Assembly: GCF_002723935.1 (NCBI RefSeq)
Contig: NZ_BEWM01000002.1
Location: forward strand, 620,001-684,000
Length of the DNA stretch: 64,000 bases
Direction: 5' to 3'
Origin: Gluconobacter cerinus
GTDB lineage: Bacteria > Pseudomonadota > Alphaproteobacteria > Acetobacterales > Acetobacteraceae
Part shown: positions 54,226 through 62,913 of the stretch, in pieces
How the letters are laid out: every line of letters begins with the position of its first letter
Numbering within the stretch: the first letter of the stretch is position 1
Notes under the pieces: generated by a model
Seen by the model: only the letters and a program-made list of their open reading frames with translations
Database searches by the model: none
What the model was told of the DNA's origin: nothing
Program-made: the position numbers and the translations under genes

Positions 54226-56433
54226 ATGGTAAAGATGGGAAAGTTCCTTGAGGTCGTCCGGCGTCGTTCGGGCGCGCGCTTGCAGCCGGATAAGACAGCA
54301 GGTTCTCGGAACCAGGATAGGACCTCTTCGTCCATTGACGCCGATTCCATACGGGTACTCGCCAAGGAAGCCGAACAGGGCAAGAAGCTGGCGCTGGCCG
54401 TTCTGTATTACAAGAAAATCATAGAACTTTGGGGTGAAACTCCAGAGCTGTGGATCTCCATTGCGCGGCTTCAGCGCGATATGGGTCGATACGACGCATC
54501 TCGCGACAGCTTGGACAAGGCTCTGCGGATCGAGCCCGGCAATGTGCAGATTCACTTTGAGTGGGGCGAACTCGAGTTTTGCCAGAAGCACTACCTTCAG
54601 GCCATTCAGCATTATGACAGCGCGCTTCTTCTTCACCCCGGCTGGCCCTTAGCGGCTGCTCGACGCGCCGATGTCAAGGCACAGATGGTTTTTGAGAAAA
54701 AACGCGATTTCGAGGATGAACGCGAGAAGATCGCTCAGGCTGCCCAGCTCGACGCACTGAACCGTCTGGATGTGGATCAGCGGATCGACCCCGCGCTTTT
54801 TCATCCCACCCGACATGAACTAACGCAAAATCATTCTCCTCAGTTCGTACGCACCTTCAATGGCGTTTATCAAAGAACGCGCTGGGGTGCCGGCGACGTG
54901 GTGCGCGGTGTAGGAAGCCTGCGCGGCCATATTCTCTCGATTGTGCCCTATCATCACATCGAGATCTATATCGACGGACAGCTTGTGCACGAAGGACCGC
55001 TGACCGTCGGGCCGGTACAGAACGAACAATCAGATGAGCGTTTGCGCAAATACGCTTACAATGTGTGGGTTGATTTTTCGCGCTTCTCATTCGGATGGCA
55101 TAAAATCTACTATCGAGCAGTCGGCACCGGGAACAGCGTCGAGGTCAATATCAACTGGCGTATCGACGATATTATCGTGGACGCTCCCATTGCCGACGGA
55201 TTTTTCCAAGATGCGACGGCGCGCGTACCTGTCGCCGGTCTTGATCCGTCCCGTTCCCTTGTCGAGCAGGTGCGGGCCCTGCCTACAGTCGTTTCCGAGG
55301 CGAGCCCCAATTCCTATCCCGGCCCCATACGCAACGTCGCCATTCTCAGGCTTGATGGTTTGGGTGATGTTGCTGTCTCAGTGCCATTCTTCCTGCATGT
55401 GAGGAAGCTTCTTCCTTCGGCCAGACTAGTCGTTCTCGCGTCGGCGGATAATGCCGATGGCTGCCGGGCACTTGAGATTTTTGATGAGGTCATCGAGATT
55501 GATTTCCCGGAAAATCCTTATGAACAGGGCCGATATCTAACCGAAGATCAGCAGCTTGAACTTATGGAGCAACTCGCTTCCTACAAGTTCGATCTGGCGA
55601 TCACCGGCATGGTAAGCGACAGGCCGAGGCAGCTTTCAGTGATGACTGGCGCCCCGGTGACTATCGGCTTTGACGGTGAAGATCACAAAACCCTTAACAT
55701 TTATTACACCTCGCGCGACGCAATTTCTGGCGCAAATATCCTTAACTATGCCGCCCGATATGGGCTTCTGGCCAAGGCACTGGAAGTGTGGCTCGATAGT
55801 GGCGCACGTGTTCAGCGGCGCGATGACCTGAGCCGTGACTTATTACGGCTTTACGGAATTGGACCTAATGACGATTTCGTTGTCATGCATACAGGTTCGC
55901 GCATCAAGGCTACGGAATGGCCAGGTTATACCGAACTTGCCAACCGAATTGTCGAGCAGATGGGACTGAAGGTTGTATATATTGCTCATGATGAGAGCCA
56001 GCGCCCAAATCTTTCCGAAGAAGCTCTTTTAGATGGACGGATCATCTTTTTGGCTGGCTTGATTCCGTTCGATCACTTTGATGCATTCTTGTCTTACTGT
56101 TCAAGCTTTGTAGGCAATGATAGCGGCCCGGGTCATCTTGCCACTCTGCGGGGCGCGAAAGCCGTCAGAATACTTTCTGCACGTCTAGGCGCAACCGAAT
56201 GGAAATCCGAGCTAGCGGGTGTGTGCCTCTACCGGCGCGTCCCCTGCGCGGGATGTGGCCCAATTCCCATCTCTCGTCAGGAGGAGTGCACTTACGACAT
56301 CGCATGCGTGAAAGATATTACTGTCGACGAGGTGTTCTTCCAGGTCGCTAAACAGATTGCACGCCCGGATAATGCGCCAGAGACCTCCACCGAGTCACCA
56401 ACACCCGTCCTCGCATTAGGAGACATGGCATGA
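54226..56433 (+). CDS. TPR-containing GT9-family (heptosyltransferase-like) glycosyltransferase 1
   Basis: The product has 735 residues. Residues about 47-150 are TPR repeats (ELWISIARLQRDMGRYDASR; QIHFEWGELEFCQKHYLQAI). About 195-325 is a beta-rich module containing GDVVRGVGSLRGHILSIVP. About 345-715 is a GT9 domain with LRLDGLGDVAVSVPF, HTGSRIKATEWPGY and FVGNDSGPGHLATLRGA. A four-cysteine motif near the end reads RVPCAGCG, then C and C with spacing C-x2-C-x10-C-x5-C. GT9 enzymes move heptose or related sugars from ADP donors, which the nearby hld genes would supply. It is followed by a paralogue whose start overlaps this stop by four bases. Confidence 0.85.
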   Translation: MVKMGKFLEVVRRRSGARLQPDKTAGSRNQDRTSSSIDADSIRVLAKEAEQGKKLALAVLYYKKIIELWGETPELWISIARLQRDMGRYDASRDSLDKALRIEPGNVQIHFEWGELEFCQKHYLQAIQHYDSALLLHPGWPLAAARRADVKAQMVFEKKRDFEDEREKIAQAAQLDALNRLDVDQRIDPALFHPTRHELTQNHSPQFVRTFNGVYQRTRWGAGDVVRGVGSLRGHILSIVPYHHIEIYIDGQLVHEGPLTVGPVQNEQSDERLRKYAYNVWVDFSRFSFGWHKIYYRAVGTGNSVEVNINWRIDDIIVDAPIADGFFQDATARVPVAGLDPSRSLVEQVRALPTVVSEASPNSYPGPIRNVAILRLDGLGDVAVSVPFFLHVRKLLPSARLVVLASADNADGCRALEIFDEVIEIDFPENPYEQGRYLTEDQQLELMEQLASYKFDLAITGMVSDRPRQLSVMTGAPVTIGFDGEDHKTLNIYYTSRDAISGANILNYAARYGLLAKALEVWLDSGARVQRRDDLSRDLLRLYGIGPNDDFVVMHTGSRIKATEWPGYTELANRIVEQMGLKVVYIAHDESQRPNLSEEALLDGRIIFLAGLIPFDHFDAFLSYCSSFVGNDSGPGHLATLRGAKAVRILSARLGATEWKSELAGVCLYRRVPCAGCGPIPISRQEECTYDIACVKDITVDEVFFQVAKQIARPDNAPETSTESPTPVLALGDMA

Positions 56434-58445
56434 GCGCAACGATCAGCGCAGGCAAATGGCGCAGCGAAGTTCAGAAAATGGCGGACGAGGCTCGGGACGG
56501 TGGAGACTACCTTGCCGCCGCCGAACTCTACGAAAAAGTCATAGCTCTTGGAGGGCCGTCGTCCATTTCAATGGCTGCTGGGCATATGCGCAAGGAGGCC
56601 AAGGACTTTGTTGCGGCTGAACGGCATTATCAGAACGTCCGCGAGGCCAATCCTGATGACCCGGAAATTTACATGCAGCTCGGGCATTTCTACAAAACGG
56701 TTGGCCGGTATGGCGATGCCCAACACCATTACATGCGGGCAATGCAGAATCATTATCCCAATTTCGACGAAGTCAGGCACGAGCTTCGCGCAATTCATGA
56801 AAGCGAGGAGCTTTCCCGCGAGCAGGAGCGGTGTGATTCCCTTGAAGACGCAGACTTCAAGGGGCTCGTCTCGGAGCGGCTGTTCCCAAGGCAGCTCGAC
56901 CAGCTTCAGCGGGACTATCATGAGACCTTCACCATTTCGCGTCTTGGCAACCACCGCAAGACAAGCTCGGGAAAAGGCCGTGTGATCCGCGGTGTTGACG
57001 CGGTGCGCGGTCATGTCATCACGTCAATGCCGTGCGACAGCATCGACATTTTCCTTGATGACGAGCTAATTTACTCCGCACCTTTGCAGGTCGTTCCGTT
57101 GCGTTGGGAAAAAAACCGCTCCAACCTGCGCAAATACGTCTTCAATGCCTGGATTGATTTCAGTGATTTCCCTGTCGGGAAGCACGAGATCGTCCTATTC
57201 GCGAACCCCCTTCAGGGCGAGCCGCGTGAAGGCATCGAATGGAAACGTGAGACAATCCTCGTCGCCGAGCGACTGCCGGAAGGATTCGATGAGCAGAGTC
57301 CTGCCCTGATTCCGCCGCTGGACCCTGAGTCACCACTAACGGTAGTCGAACAGGTCAACCGCCTCCCGAGCCTTGTGCGAAAAGTCACGCCAGGATCCTT
57401 CCCGGGCAAGCTCGATACGATCGCGATCATCAGACCTGATCAACTCGGGGATATGGTTATTACGCTGCCGGCAGTACGGCGTATCAGGGAACTTGCGCCT
57501 AAATCCCGGATCGTTGGTCTTCTCAGCCCTGCCAATGCCGATCTGGCGGCTACGCTTGGAGTGTTCGATGATATTGTCGTCATTCGTTTTCCTGATGACA
57601 AGTATCAGGACAGGCGTGTCATGGACAAGCGTGCGCAGGAAGCATTTGCAGCGCAGTGCAAGCCCTATAACTTCGACCTCGCGATCGACTTCCTCTACAG
57701 TGAGCATGCCAACAAACTGCTCCCTCTGACCGGGGCGCCGGTCACCATGACCGTCGCGCGCTCTGACCAAGTCGAAGATCTGGAGGTTGTTTTTGACGCC
57801 CGTTCACCGAATGGCGGCCTAAGTCTCTCCCCCATGGCGCATACGGCCCGCGCTCGCGCGCTCTCGGAAGCACTTGGGCTCTGGCTGGATAATAACGCGC
57901 GTCCTCTCCCCCGGACCAAGCCGAACGCCGAGCCTCTGGCCCGGTACGGCCTGTCCGAGAATGACCGTTATGTCGTCTTGCATACCGGATCGAGCTTCGC
58001 CCAGTTTCTTCGCTGGCCCCATTATCCCGAATTGACGGCACGGCTCCTAAGGGCTGGATACAAGGTCGTCTACATGGGCAGTGACGAACAGCAAAAGGCA
58101 CGCCTCTCCAACGAAGCCCGTGAGGATGGGCGGATCGTCTATCTCGACCGGAAGATCCCGTTCGACGACCTCGATGCGCTGCTCTCCTGTGCCTCACTGA
58201 TGATCGGCAACGATTCCGGCCCCAAGCACTGGGCGAGTCTTCGCGGGACACGGGTTGTTAGCCTTCATCCGGGCCGCGACGACCTGCGCGAATGGGGACA
58301 GGTCTTCGGCGGCGTGGTACTTGCTCGCCGGGTGCCCTGCGCGGGCTGTGGCATACGTTATGACGAAACGGAATGCGGTCAGGACTTCGCTTGCATCAGA
58401 CAGATCACCATCGAAGAGGTACTCCGGGAGGCTCTGTCTCCATAA
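56430..58445 (+). CDS. TPR-containing GT9-family glycosyltransferase 2
   Basis: The product has 671 residues and the same three-part layout: TPR-like repeats at about 18-125 (AAELYEKVIALGGPSSISMA; EIYMQLGHFYKTVGRYGDAQ), a beta-rich module at about 170-285 (GRVIRGVDAVRGHVITSMP) and a GT9 domain at about 305-670 (IRPDQLGDMVITLPAV; HTGSSFAQFLRWPHY; MIGNDSGPKHWASLRG). The cysteine motif is VPCAGCG with spacing C-x2-C-x8-C-x5-C. Its ATG overlaps the stop of the first copy, so translation is coupled. Similarity to copy 1 is clear but diverged, suggesting different acceptors or linkages. Confidence 0.85.
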   Translation: MSATISAGKWRSEVQKMADEARDGGDYLAAAELYEKVIALGGPSSISMAAGHMRKEAKDFVAAERHYQNVREANPDDPEIYMQLGHFYKTVGRYGDAQHHYMRAMQNHYPNFDEVRHELRAIHESEELSREQERCDSLEDADFKGLVSERLFPRQLDQLQRDYHETFTISRLGNHRKTSSGKGRVIRGVDAVRGHVITSMPCDSIDIFLDDELIYSAPLQVVPLRWEKNRSNLRKYVFNAWIDFSDFPVGKHEIVLFANPLQGEPREGIEWKRETILVAERLPEGFDEQSPALIPPLDPESPLTVVEQVNRLPSLVRKVTPGSFPGKLDTIAIIRPDQLGDMVITLPAVRRIRELAPKSRIVGLLSPANADLAATLGVFDDIVVIRFPDDKYQDRRVMDKRAQEAFAAQCKPYNFDLAIDFLYSEHANKLLPLTGAPVTMTVARSDQVEDLEVVFDARSPNGGLSLSPMAHTARARALSEALGLWLDNNARPLPRTKPNAEPLARYGLSENDRYVVLHTGSSFAQFLRWPHYPELTARLLRAGYKVVYMGSDEQQKARLSNEAREDGRIVYLDRKIPFDDLDALLSCASLMIGNDSGPKHWASLRGTRVVSLHPGRDDLREWGQVFGGVVLARRVPCAGCGIRYDETECGQDFACIRQITIEEVLREALSP

Positions 58446-58548
58446 TGCGCGTCCACCTTGGGCCGGCGCTGGCCTTAATCCAGCCGGCACCGGCCTTTCA
58501 ATGCGGGTTCCAGCATGGAATCTGGGACGAAAAAGAAAGTTTTGAAGC

Positions 58549-60357
58549 ATGACGGGGGTGTACACCGTTCCGGACGACGTCGAACGTCTTCCGGGTCTGA
58601 CATCCGACCGGAATATAGGGCATCGCGACCTGTATACTGACGAGGACGCGCTTTTTCCCCATCTGTCGCAGCAGGCAGGCCCGACCCGCGCGGCGGCCCT
58701 GCTTGATGGTGTCATTTTCCACCATGTCGGCTGGCTGGCCAAGCAGTTGATTGCATGGTCGCGGAACGGGAACCCGCTTGTCGGGCCCGTTCTCCGTCCG
58801 CTGGGGAATTCCGTTGCTGCCCTTTTGGCTGTGAGCCGGACACGCTTTTCGATTGTCCAAATCGGCTGGATGAAAACCAGAATGGGCGTGCCGGTCCTTT
58901 CCGGCGTGGTGGCGTTCCGTGTGCTCGTTCATTCGCGCCACGACCTTACGGAGGTGCTGGCCTGCTCGGACGACACAGGAGAGGTCATTGGCCGCATTAC
59001 CCCGGTACGCCTGACGACGATCGGCGCTGTATCCACCTGGTCGGCCAATCTCTGGATCGATACGTCCTGTCTCAGGACAGGCCGACAGAAGATTCATGTT
59101 CGCGCTTGGGCCGGCTCGCGTCTAGCCGGGCAGATGCGTCGCTTCGTCATGGTGCAGAACGAGGATACGACCCTGCACGCGGTCCCCGATGCGGTGCAGT
59201 CTTCTTCTTACATCCAGTCGCCCGACTCCCCGACGGATGATGCTACGTCTTGGGTGCTCTCGCGCCCGGTCGAGCGCCATCACCCTCCGGGTGCTCTGTT
59301 CTCAGGCCCTGTAAACTCGATCCTCGTCCTGCGAACCGACCAGCTTGGTGACGTCGCCGCTTCGCTTCCCGCGATGGCCCGCCTCAGGAAACTTTTCCCT
59401 CAGGCCCACGTGACCATGCTTCTTCAGAAGGCCAATGTGCCTGTAGCCCGCGCCTCGGGTGTTGCGGACGAGTATCTTGACCTGACACTGCGCTACGATT
59501 CAAAGACAGAACGCCGCTATCTCGACGCAGAGGCGGACGCCCATCTGCGCACCCAGCTTCGCGGGCGCAGCTTCGATCTGGCTATCGACCTCTCCCCTGG
59601 TGCTGAAAGTCAGCACCTTCTCCTTCTTTGCTCGGCACGCCGTCGGGTGGGCTTTAAGCCCGAGCAGTTTCCGTTCCTTGACTTCGGAATCGAGGTGATA
59701 TCCCGCGAGGTAATTAACCGTAAGCCTGTCATATCCCACGCCGCCCATGTTGAACTCCTTGTCTCTTCCCTTGGGCAACTTATGGACCAGCGGCGTGAAG
59801 TTGTTCCTCGCCGTGAACCTGCCCCATCGCAACTGGGCATGACGCGTCTTCGCGATCGCCCTATCATCGTCCATTCAGGCGCGCGCCATCCTATCAATCG
59901 GTGGCCGATCGAGAATTTCCTGCAACTCTGCGGCGTCCTTGCGGCAGCTAGTGGGCGCGAGGTTCTGTTTTTCGTTGACGGTCATGCGCTTAACGATGCA
60001 GTACGCTCACGTTGTACCGAACTCCCTGGCGTGACGCTCATGGACTGCCTGCCGATGGATGCATTCGATGCCCTGGTCGCGAGCGCCGTTCTGTTCGTGG
60101 CTAATGATACCGGCCCCAAACATTTGGCTGCTGCACGCGGTGTCCCGGTCGTAAGTATTGCCATTCCTCGTTTGAATTGGGAAGAATGGGGACAGAATCA
60201 GGGGGGCGTGATCCTCTCTCGTACTGTTCCATGTGCGGGATGCGGACTAAATAACCGTGATGCTTGTGGGCGGGATGCAGCGTGCATTACCACAATATCT
60301 GTCGAGACCGTTCTCAAGGTCGCACTGGACGTGTTCGAACAGTCGAAGACCGAATAA
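58549..60357 (+). CDS. GT9-family glycosyltransferase 3, without TPR repeats
   Basis: The product has 602 residues. It lacks clear TPR repeats but keeps a related beta-rich module at about 100-210 (LSGVVAFRVLVHSRHDLTEV; WSANLWIDTSCLRTGRQKIH) and the GT9 domain at about 245-600 (LRTDQLGDVAASLPAMARL; HSGARHPINRWPIENF; FVANDTGPKHLAAARG). The cysteine motif is VPCAGCG with spacing C-x2-C-x7-C-x5-C. It begins 103 bases after copy 2. Loss of the TPR part sets it apart from its two neighbours; it may initiate or cap the chain, but this is inference. Confidence 0.82.
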   Translation: MTGVYTVPDDVERLPGLTSDRNIGHRDLYTDEDALFPHLSQQAGPTRAAALLDGVIFHHVGWLAKQLIAWSRNGNPLVGPVLRPLGNSVAALLAVSRTRFSIVQIGWMKTRMGVPVLSGVVAFRVLVHSRHDLTEVLACSDDTGEVIGRITPVRLTTIGAVSTWSANLWIDTSCLRTGRQKIHVRAWAGSRLAGQMRRFVMVQNEDTTLHAVPDAVQSSSYIQSPDSPTDDATSWVLSRPVERHHPPGALFSGPVNSILVLRTDQLGDVAASLPAMARLRKLFPQAHVTMLLQKANVPVARASGVADEYLDLTLRYDSKTERRYLDAEADAHLRTQLRGRSFDLAIDLSPGAESQHLLLLCSARRRVGFKPEQFPFLDFGIEVISREVINRKPVISHAAHVELLVSSLGQLMDQRREVVPRREPAPSQLGMTRLRDRPIIVHSGARHPINRWPIENFLQLCGVLAAASGREVLFFVDGHALNDAVRSRCTELPGVTLMDCLPMDAFDALVASAVLFVANDTGPKHLAAARGVPVVSIAIPRLNWEEWGQNQGGVILSRTVPCAGCGLNNRDACGRDAACITTISVETVLKVALDVFEQSKTE

Positions 60358-60512
60358 AGCAAAATGGTCCCAGGACGGGGAGGGAGCGATCCCCGTCTGA
60401 TAGTAGGCCGTTCGAGTTGCCGTCTTATCGAAATGATCGCACGGTTCTATGGTCGGGGCATCAAGTTGAAAGACAGGTTAAAATCCCTTTTCCCATTGAG
60501 TGAATAGAGAAT

Positions 60513-61514
60513 ATGCGCAAACGTATCATTGTAACTGGTGCCGCCGGCTTTATCGGCAGTAATATTGTGCGAGGACTTAATGCTCGCGGGTATACCAATA
60601 TTATCGCAGTCGATAATCTCGCAAAATCGGAGAAATTTCATAATCTCGTTGATCTTGGAATTAGCGACTATGTGGACAAGACGACATTTTACGATTCTTT
60701 TGCGGCAGGAAAGTTCGGTTCGGTAGACGCCATTTTCCACGAGGGTGCGTGTTCCGATACGATGGAGCATGACGGTCGCTACATGCTGGCCAATAACTAT
60801 GCTACGAGCAAGATGTTGCTCGATACCTGCGCTTCTTCGGGCACGCGCTTGCTGTATGCGTCCAGCGCCGCGACCTATGGTGGCTCATCGCAATTCATCG
60901 AGGATCCTCGATTCGAGCGTCCGTTGAATGTATACGGCTATTCGAAACTGCTTTTCGATCAGGTTGTCCGTCAGTCTCTGCCGCGGATCCGGAGTCAGGT
61001 TGCAGGATTTCGTTACTTTAACGTTTATGGTCCGCATGAGCAGCATAAAGGACGTATGGCGTCGGTCGCGTATCACCAATTCAACCAGTTCCGTGCGGAC
61101 GGAAAGGTCAAGCTGTTCGGCTCTTATGACGGTTACGCACCTGGCCAGCAACTTCGTGATTTTGTCTATGTTGACGATGTCGTGGCGGTCAATCTCTGGT
61201 TTTTTGATAATCCAGGACAGAGCGGTGTTTTCAACCTCGGTTCCGGGCGGGCGCAGGCGTTTAATGACGTGACCCATGCGGTGGTGAATAGCTTGCGCAG
61301 CGCACAGGACCAGCCCGCTATTACGCTGGAGCAGATGGTCAGTAACGGGATTTTGGAATATATTGACTTTCCCCAAGCTCTGATGGGTAAATACCAGAGC
61401 TTCACACAGGCCGATCTGACGTGCCTGCGCGCCACCGGTTGCGACCATGTATTTGCTGATGTCGCAGCAGGAGTCTCGGACTATGTCCGGTTTCTGTTAA
61501 CTAAAGAGTCCTGA
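60513..61514 (+). CDS. hldD: ADP-glyceromanno-heptose 6-epimerase
   Basis: The product has 333 residues. The NADP-binding motif is [16 protein letters not shown], the catalytic Tyr-Lys pair lies in [11 protein letters not shown], and the Ser/Thr active region in [12 protein letters not shown]. Family marks [15 protein letters not shown] and [19 protein letters not shown] are clear. It converts the D,D to the L,D form of ADP-heptose, the donor used by heptosyltransferases. It lies downstream of the GT9 genes with a 155-base gap. Confidence 0.95.
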   Translation: MRKRIIVTGAAGFIGSNIVRGLNARGYTNIIAVDNLAKSEKFHNLVDLGISDYVDKTTFYDSFAAGKFGSVDAIFHEGACSDTMEHDGRYMLANNYATSKMLLDTCASSGTRLLYASSAATYGGSSQFIEDPRFERPLNVYGYSKLLFDQVVRQSLPRIRSQVAGFRYFNVYGPHEQHKGRMASVAYHQFNQFRADGKVKLFGSYDGYAPGQQLRDFVYVDDVVAVNLWFFDNPGQSGVFNLGSGRAQAFNDVTHAVVNSLRSAQDQPAITLEQMVSNGILEYIDFPQALMGKYQSFTQADLTCLRATGCDHVFADVAAGVSDYVRFLLTKES

Positions 61515-61646
61515 TGACCATTTTGGGCAACGCTAACTCGTTGACGCGCTCGTATGTTCGGGCAGAACACAGGCTGCTGCGGATCCTTACGCGCGTCTTC
61601 AAACATGGCCGCGGCATGACGACAATACTAGATAAGAAACGTCATC

Positions 61647-62255
61647 ATGCCGCACGGTAGTAATGTCATGCTGGTGCGGCGGCCGATCGCTCCTGGCACG
61701 CCAGCGCTGTTTCTGGATCGAGACGGCGTCGTCAATATCGATACGGGCTATCTCGCGGACCCAGAAAGCGTGACGCTTCGCGATGGCGCCGCGACGATGA
61801 TCGCGGCCTTCAATGCTGCGGCTTGGCCGGTAGTTATCGTCTCAAACCAGAGCGGTCTCGGTCGCGGTTATTTCGACCTGTGCACCATGCTGGCTGTGCA
61901 GGAACAGATCGAGGTATTGCTTCTGCACGAAGGAGCATATGTCAACGCCGTGTTTCTCTGCGGCACAGCCCCTAACGATGTCAGCCCCCTTGCCGAATGG
62001 CGTAAGCCGGCACCAGGAATGTTGACGACAGCGGGGCAGTTGTATGACATTGATCTGACGCGAAGTGTGCTGGTGGGCGACAAGATCACTGACATGCAAG
62101 CTGCTGCCGCCGCCGGATTGCTTCTGGGTTTTCTAGTTGATGATGGCTTTGTCGCAGACATCCAGACAGTTCCGTTTCCGATTCACACCGTAGATCATTT
62201 GGCGGATATTTCCCCTGCCGCTTTACTCTCATGGCAAACCCTTGAAAGCTCGTAG
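61647..62255 (+). CDS. gmhB: GmhB-like heptose-1,7-bisphosphate phosphatase without the zinc loop
   Basis: The product has 202 residues. It is a HAD phosphatase with ALFLDRDGVVNIDTGYLADP (nucleophile Asp), VVIVSNQSGLGRGYFD and the C-terminal SVLVGDKITDMQAAAAAG. These match GmhB and the related HisB-N group. GmhB removes the C7 phosphate between the two HldE reactions. The zinc loop with three or four Cys/His residues usual in GmhB is not present: the segment before WRKPAPGML holds just one Cys. Its placement after hldD supports the heptose role. gmhA was not found in the window. Confidence 0.82.
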   Translation: MPHGSNVMLVRRPIAPGTPALFLDRDGVVNIDTGYLADPESVTLRDGAATMIAAFNAAAWPVVIVSNQSGLGRGYFDLCTMLAVQEQIEVLLLHEGAYVNAVFLCGTAPNDVSPLAEWRKPAPGMLTTAGQLYDIDLTRSVLVGDKITDMQAAAAAGLLLGFLVDDGFVADIQTVPFPIHTVDHLADISPAALLSWQTLESS

Positions 62256-62412
62256 ATCCTTCCGAAGGCTTGTCTGGGATGTTCTGTTCAAGGTTCAAAC
62301 ATCATGGCCGATTCTTTGCCGTAACGGATCGGCCGTGGCGCTGCCTCTGGCCGGTCCCCTCAAGGCGTGAGGTCAGGATCCCCGAGTGAGGTTTTGTTTG
62401 AAAACGTACATT

Positions 62413-62774
62413 ATGCTCAGGAGCCATAATCTTCTTATAGAAAACTCGTTCTGGCTCCGTGAGGAGACTGAAGATGAGCGACCGAGCAGCCTCTCTAGGG
62501 GCAGAACGGCTTCTTGCAGATCAGGGATGCCGACTGGTTTAGTGATGCTCTAAAGTAAAAAGGGATAAAGCCTTGCATTCTAGGATGAGGATCCTTGGTA
62601 ATCCGCATCAGGCACGACAAACACAGATACAAACGCCGTAACCGTATCGAAATCATGTTTGCACGTCTCAAGGATTGGCGGTTTGTCAGAACATACCATG
62701 ATAGATGCACGAATTTCTTCTTCTCGACCATCTGTCTAGCTGCGACCTTTATGTTCGGACTATGTGTCTTGAGC
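62413..62774 (+). mobile_element. Degenerate IS5-group element, right copy
   Basis: The left part keeps the start of the transposase frame (ATGAGCGACC, MSDR, near 62474). The next piece reads LLADQGCDADWFSDALK, then YKRRNRIEIMFARLKDWRF and FFSTICLAATFMFGL up to about 62760, so most of the central DDE region is deleted. Both ends match the left copy at 42683-43377 and have the same orientation. It marks the right border of the polysaccharide block, next to mtaB. Confidence 0.85.
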
Positions 62775-62913
62775 CTGACGTCTTCGATGCGCATGCGTAA
62801 GCGGCACAATATGCGTATAACTATCGCCTGACACTGGGGTCTGCTGCGCAGAGCGGCACAACAGGTCATTCGCTGGAGCCAGTTTCTGCCCGCTTTGCCC
62901 TGACCGCAGGTTT

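Noticed and set aside
54032-54232. Plus-strand frame of 66 codons before the first GT9 gene
   Set aside because: It runs into the start of the GT9 gene in another frame and has no family features.
42683-62774. Active composite transposon
   Set aside because: Both transposase copies are interrupted and deleted, so the block cannot move by their action now.
62595-62831. Apparent 78-codon gene near mtaB
   Set aside because: It is the C-terminal piece of the degenerate IS5-type transposase, not an independent gene.
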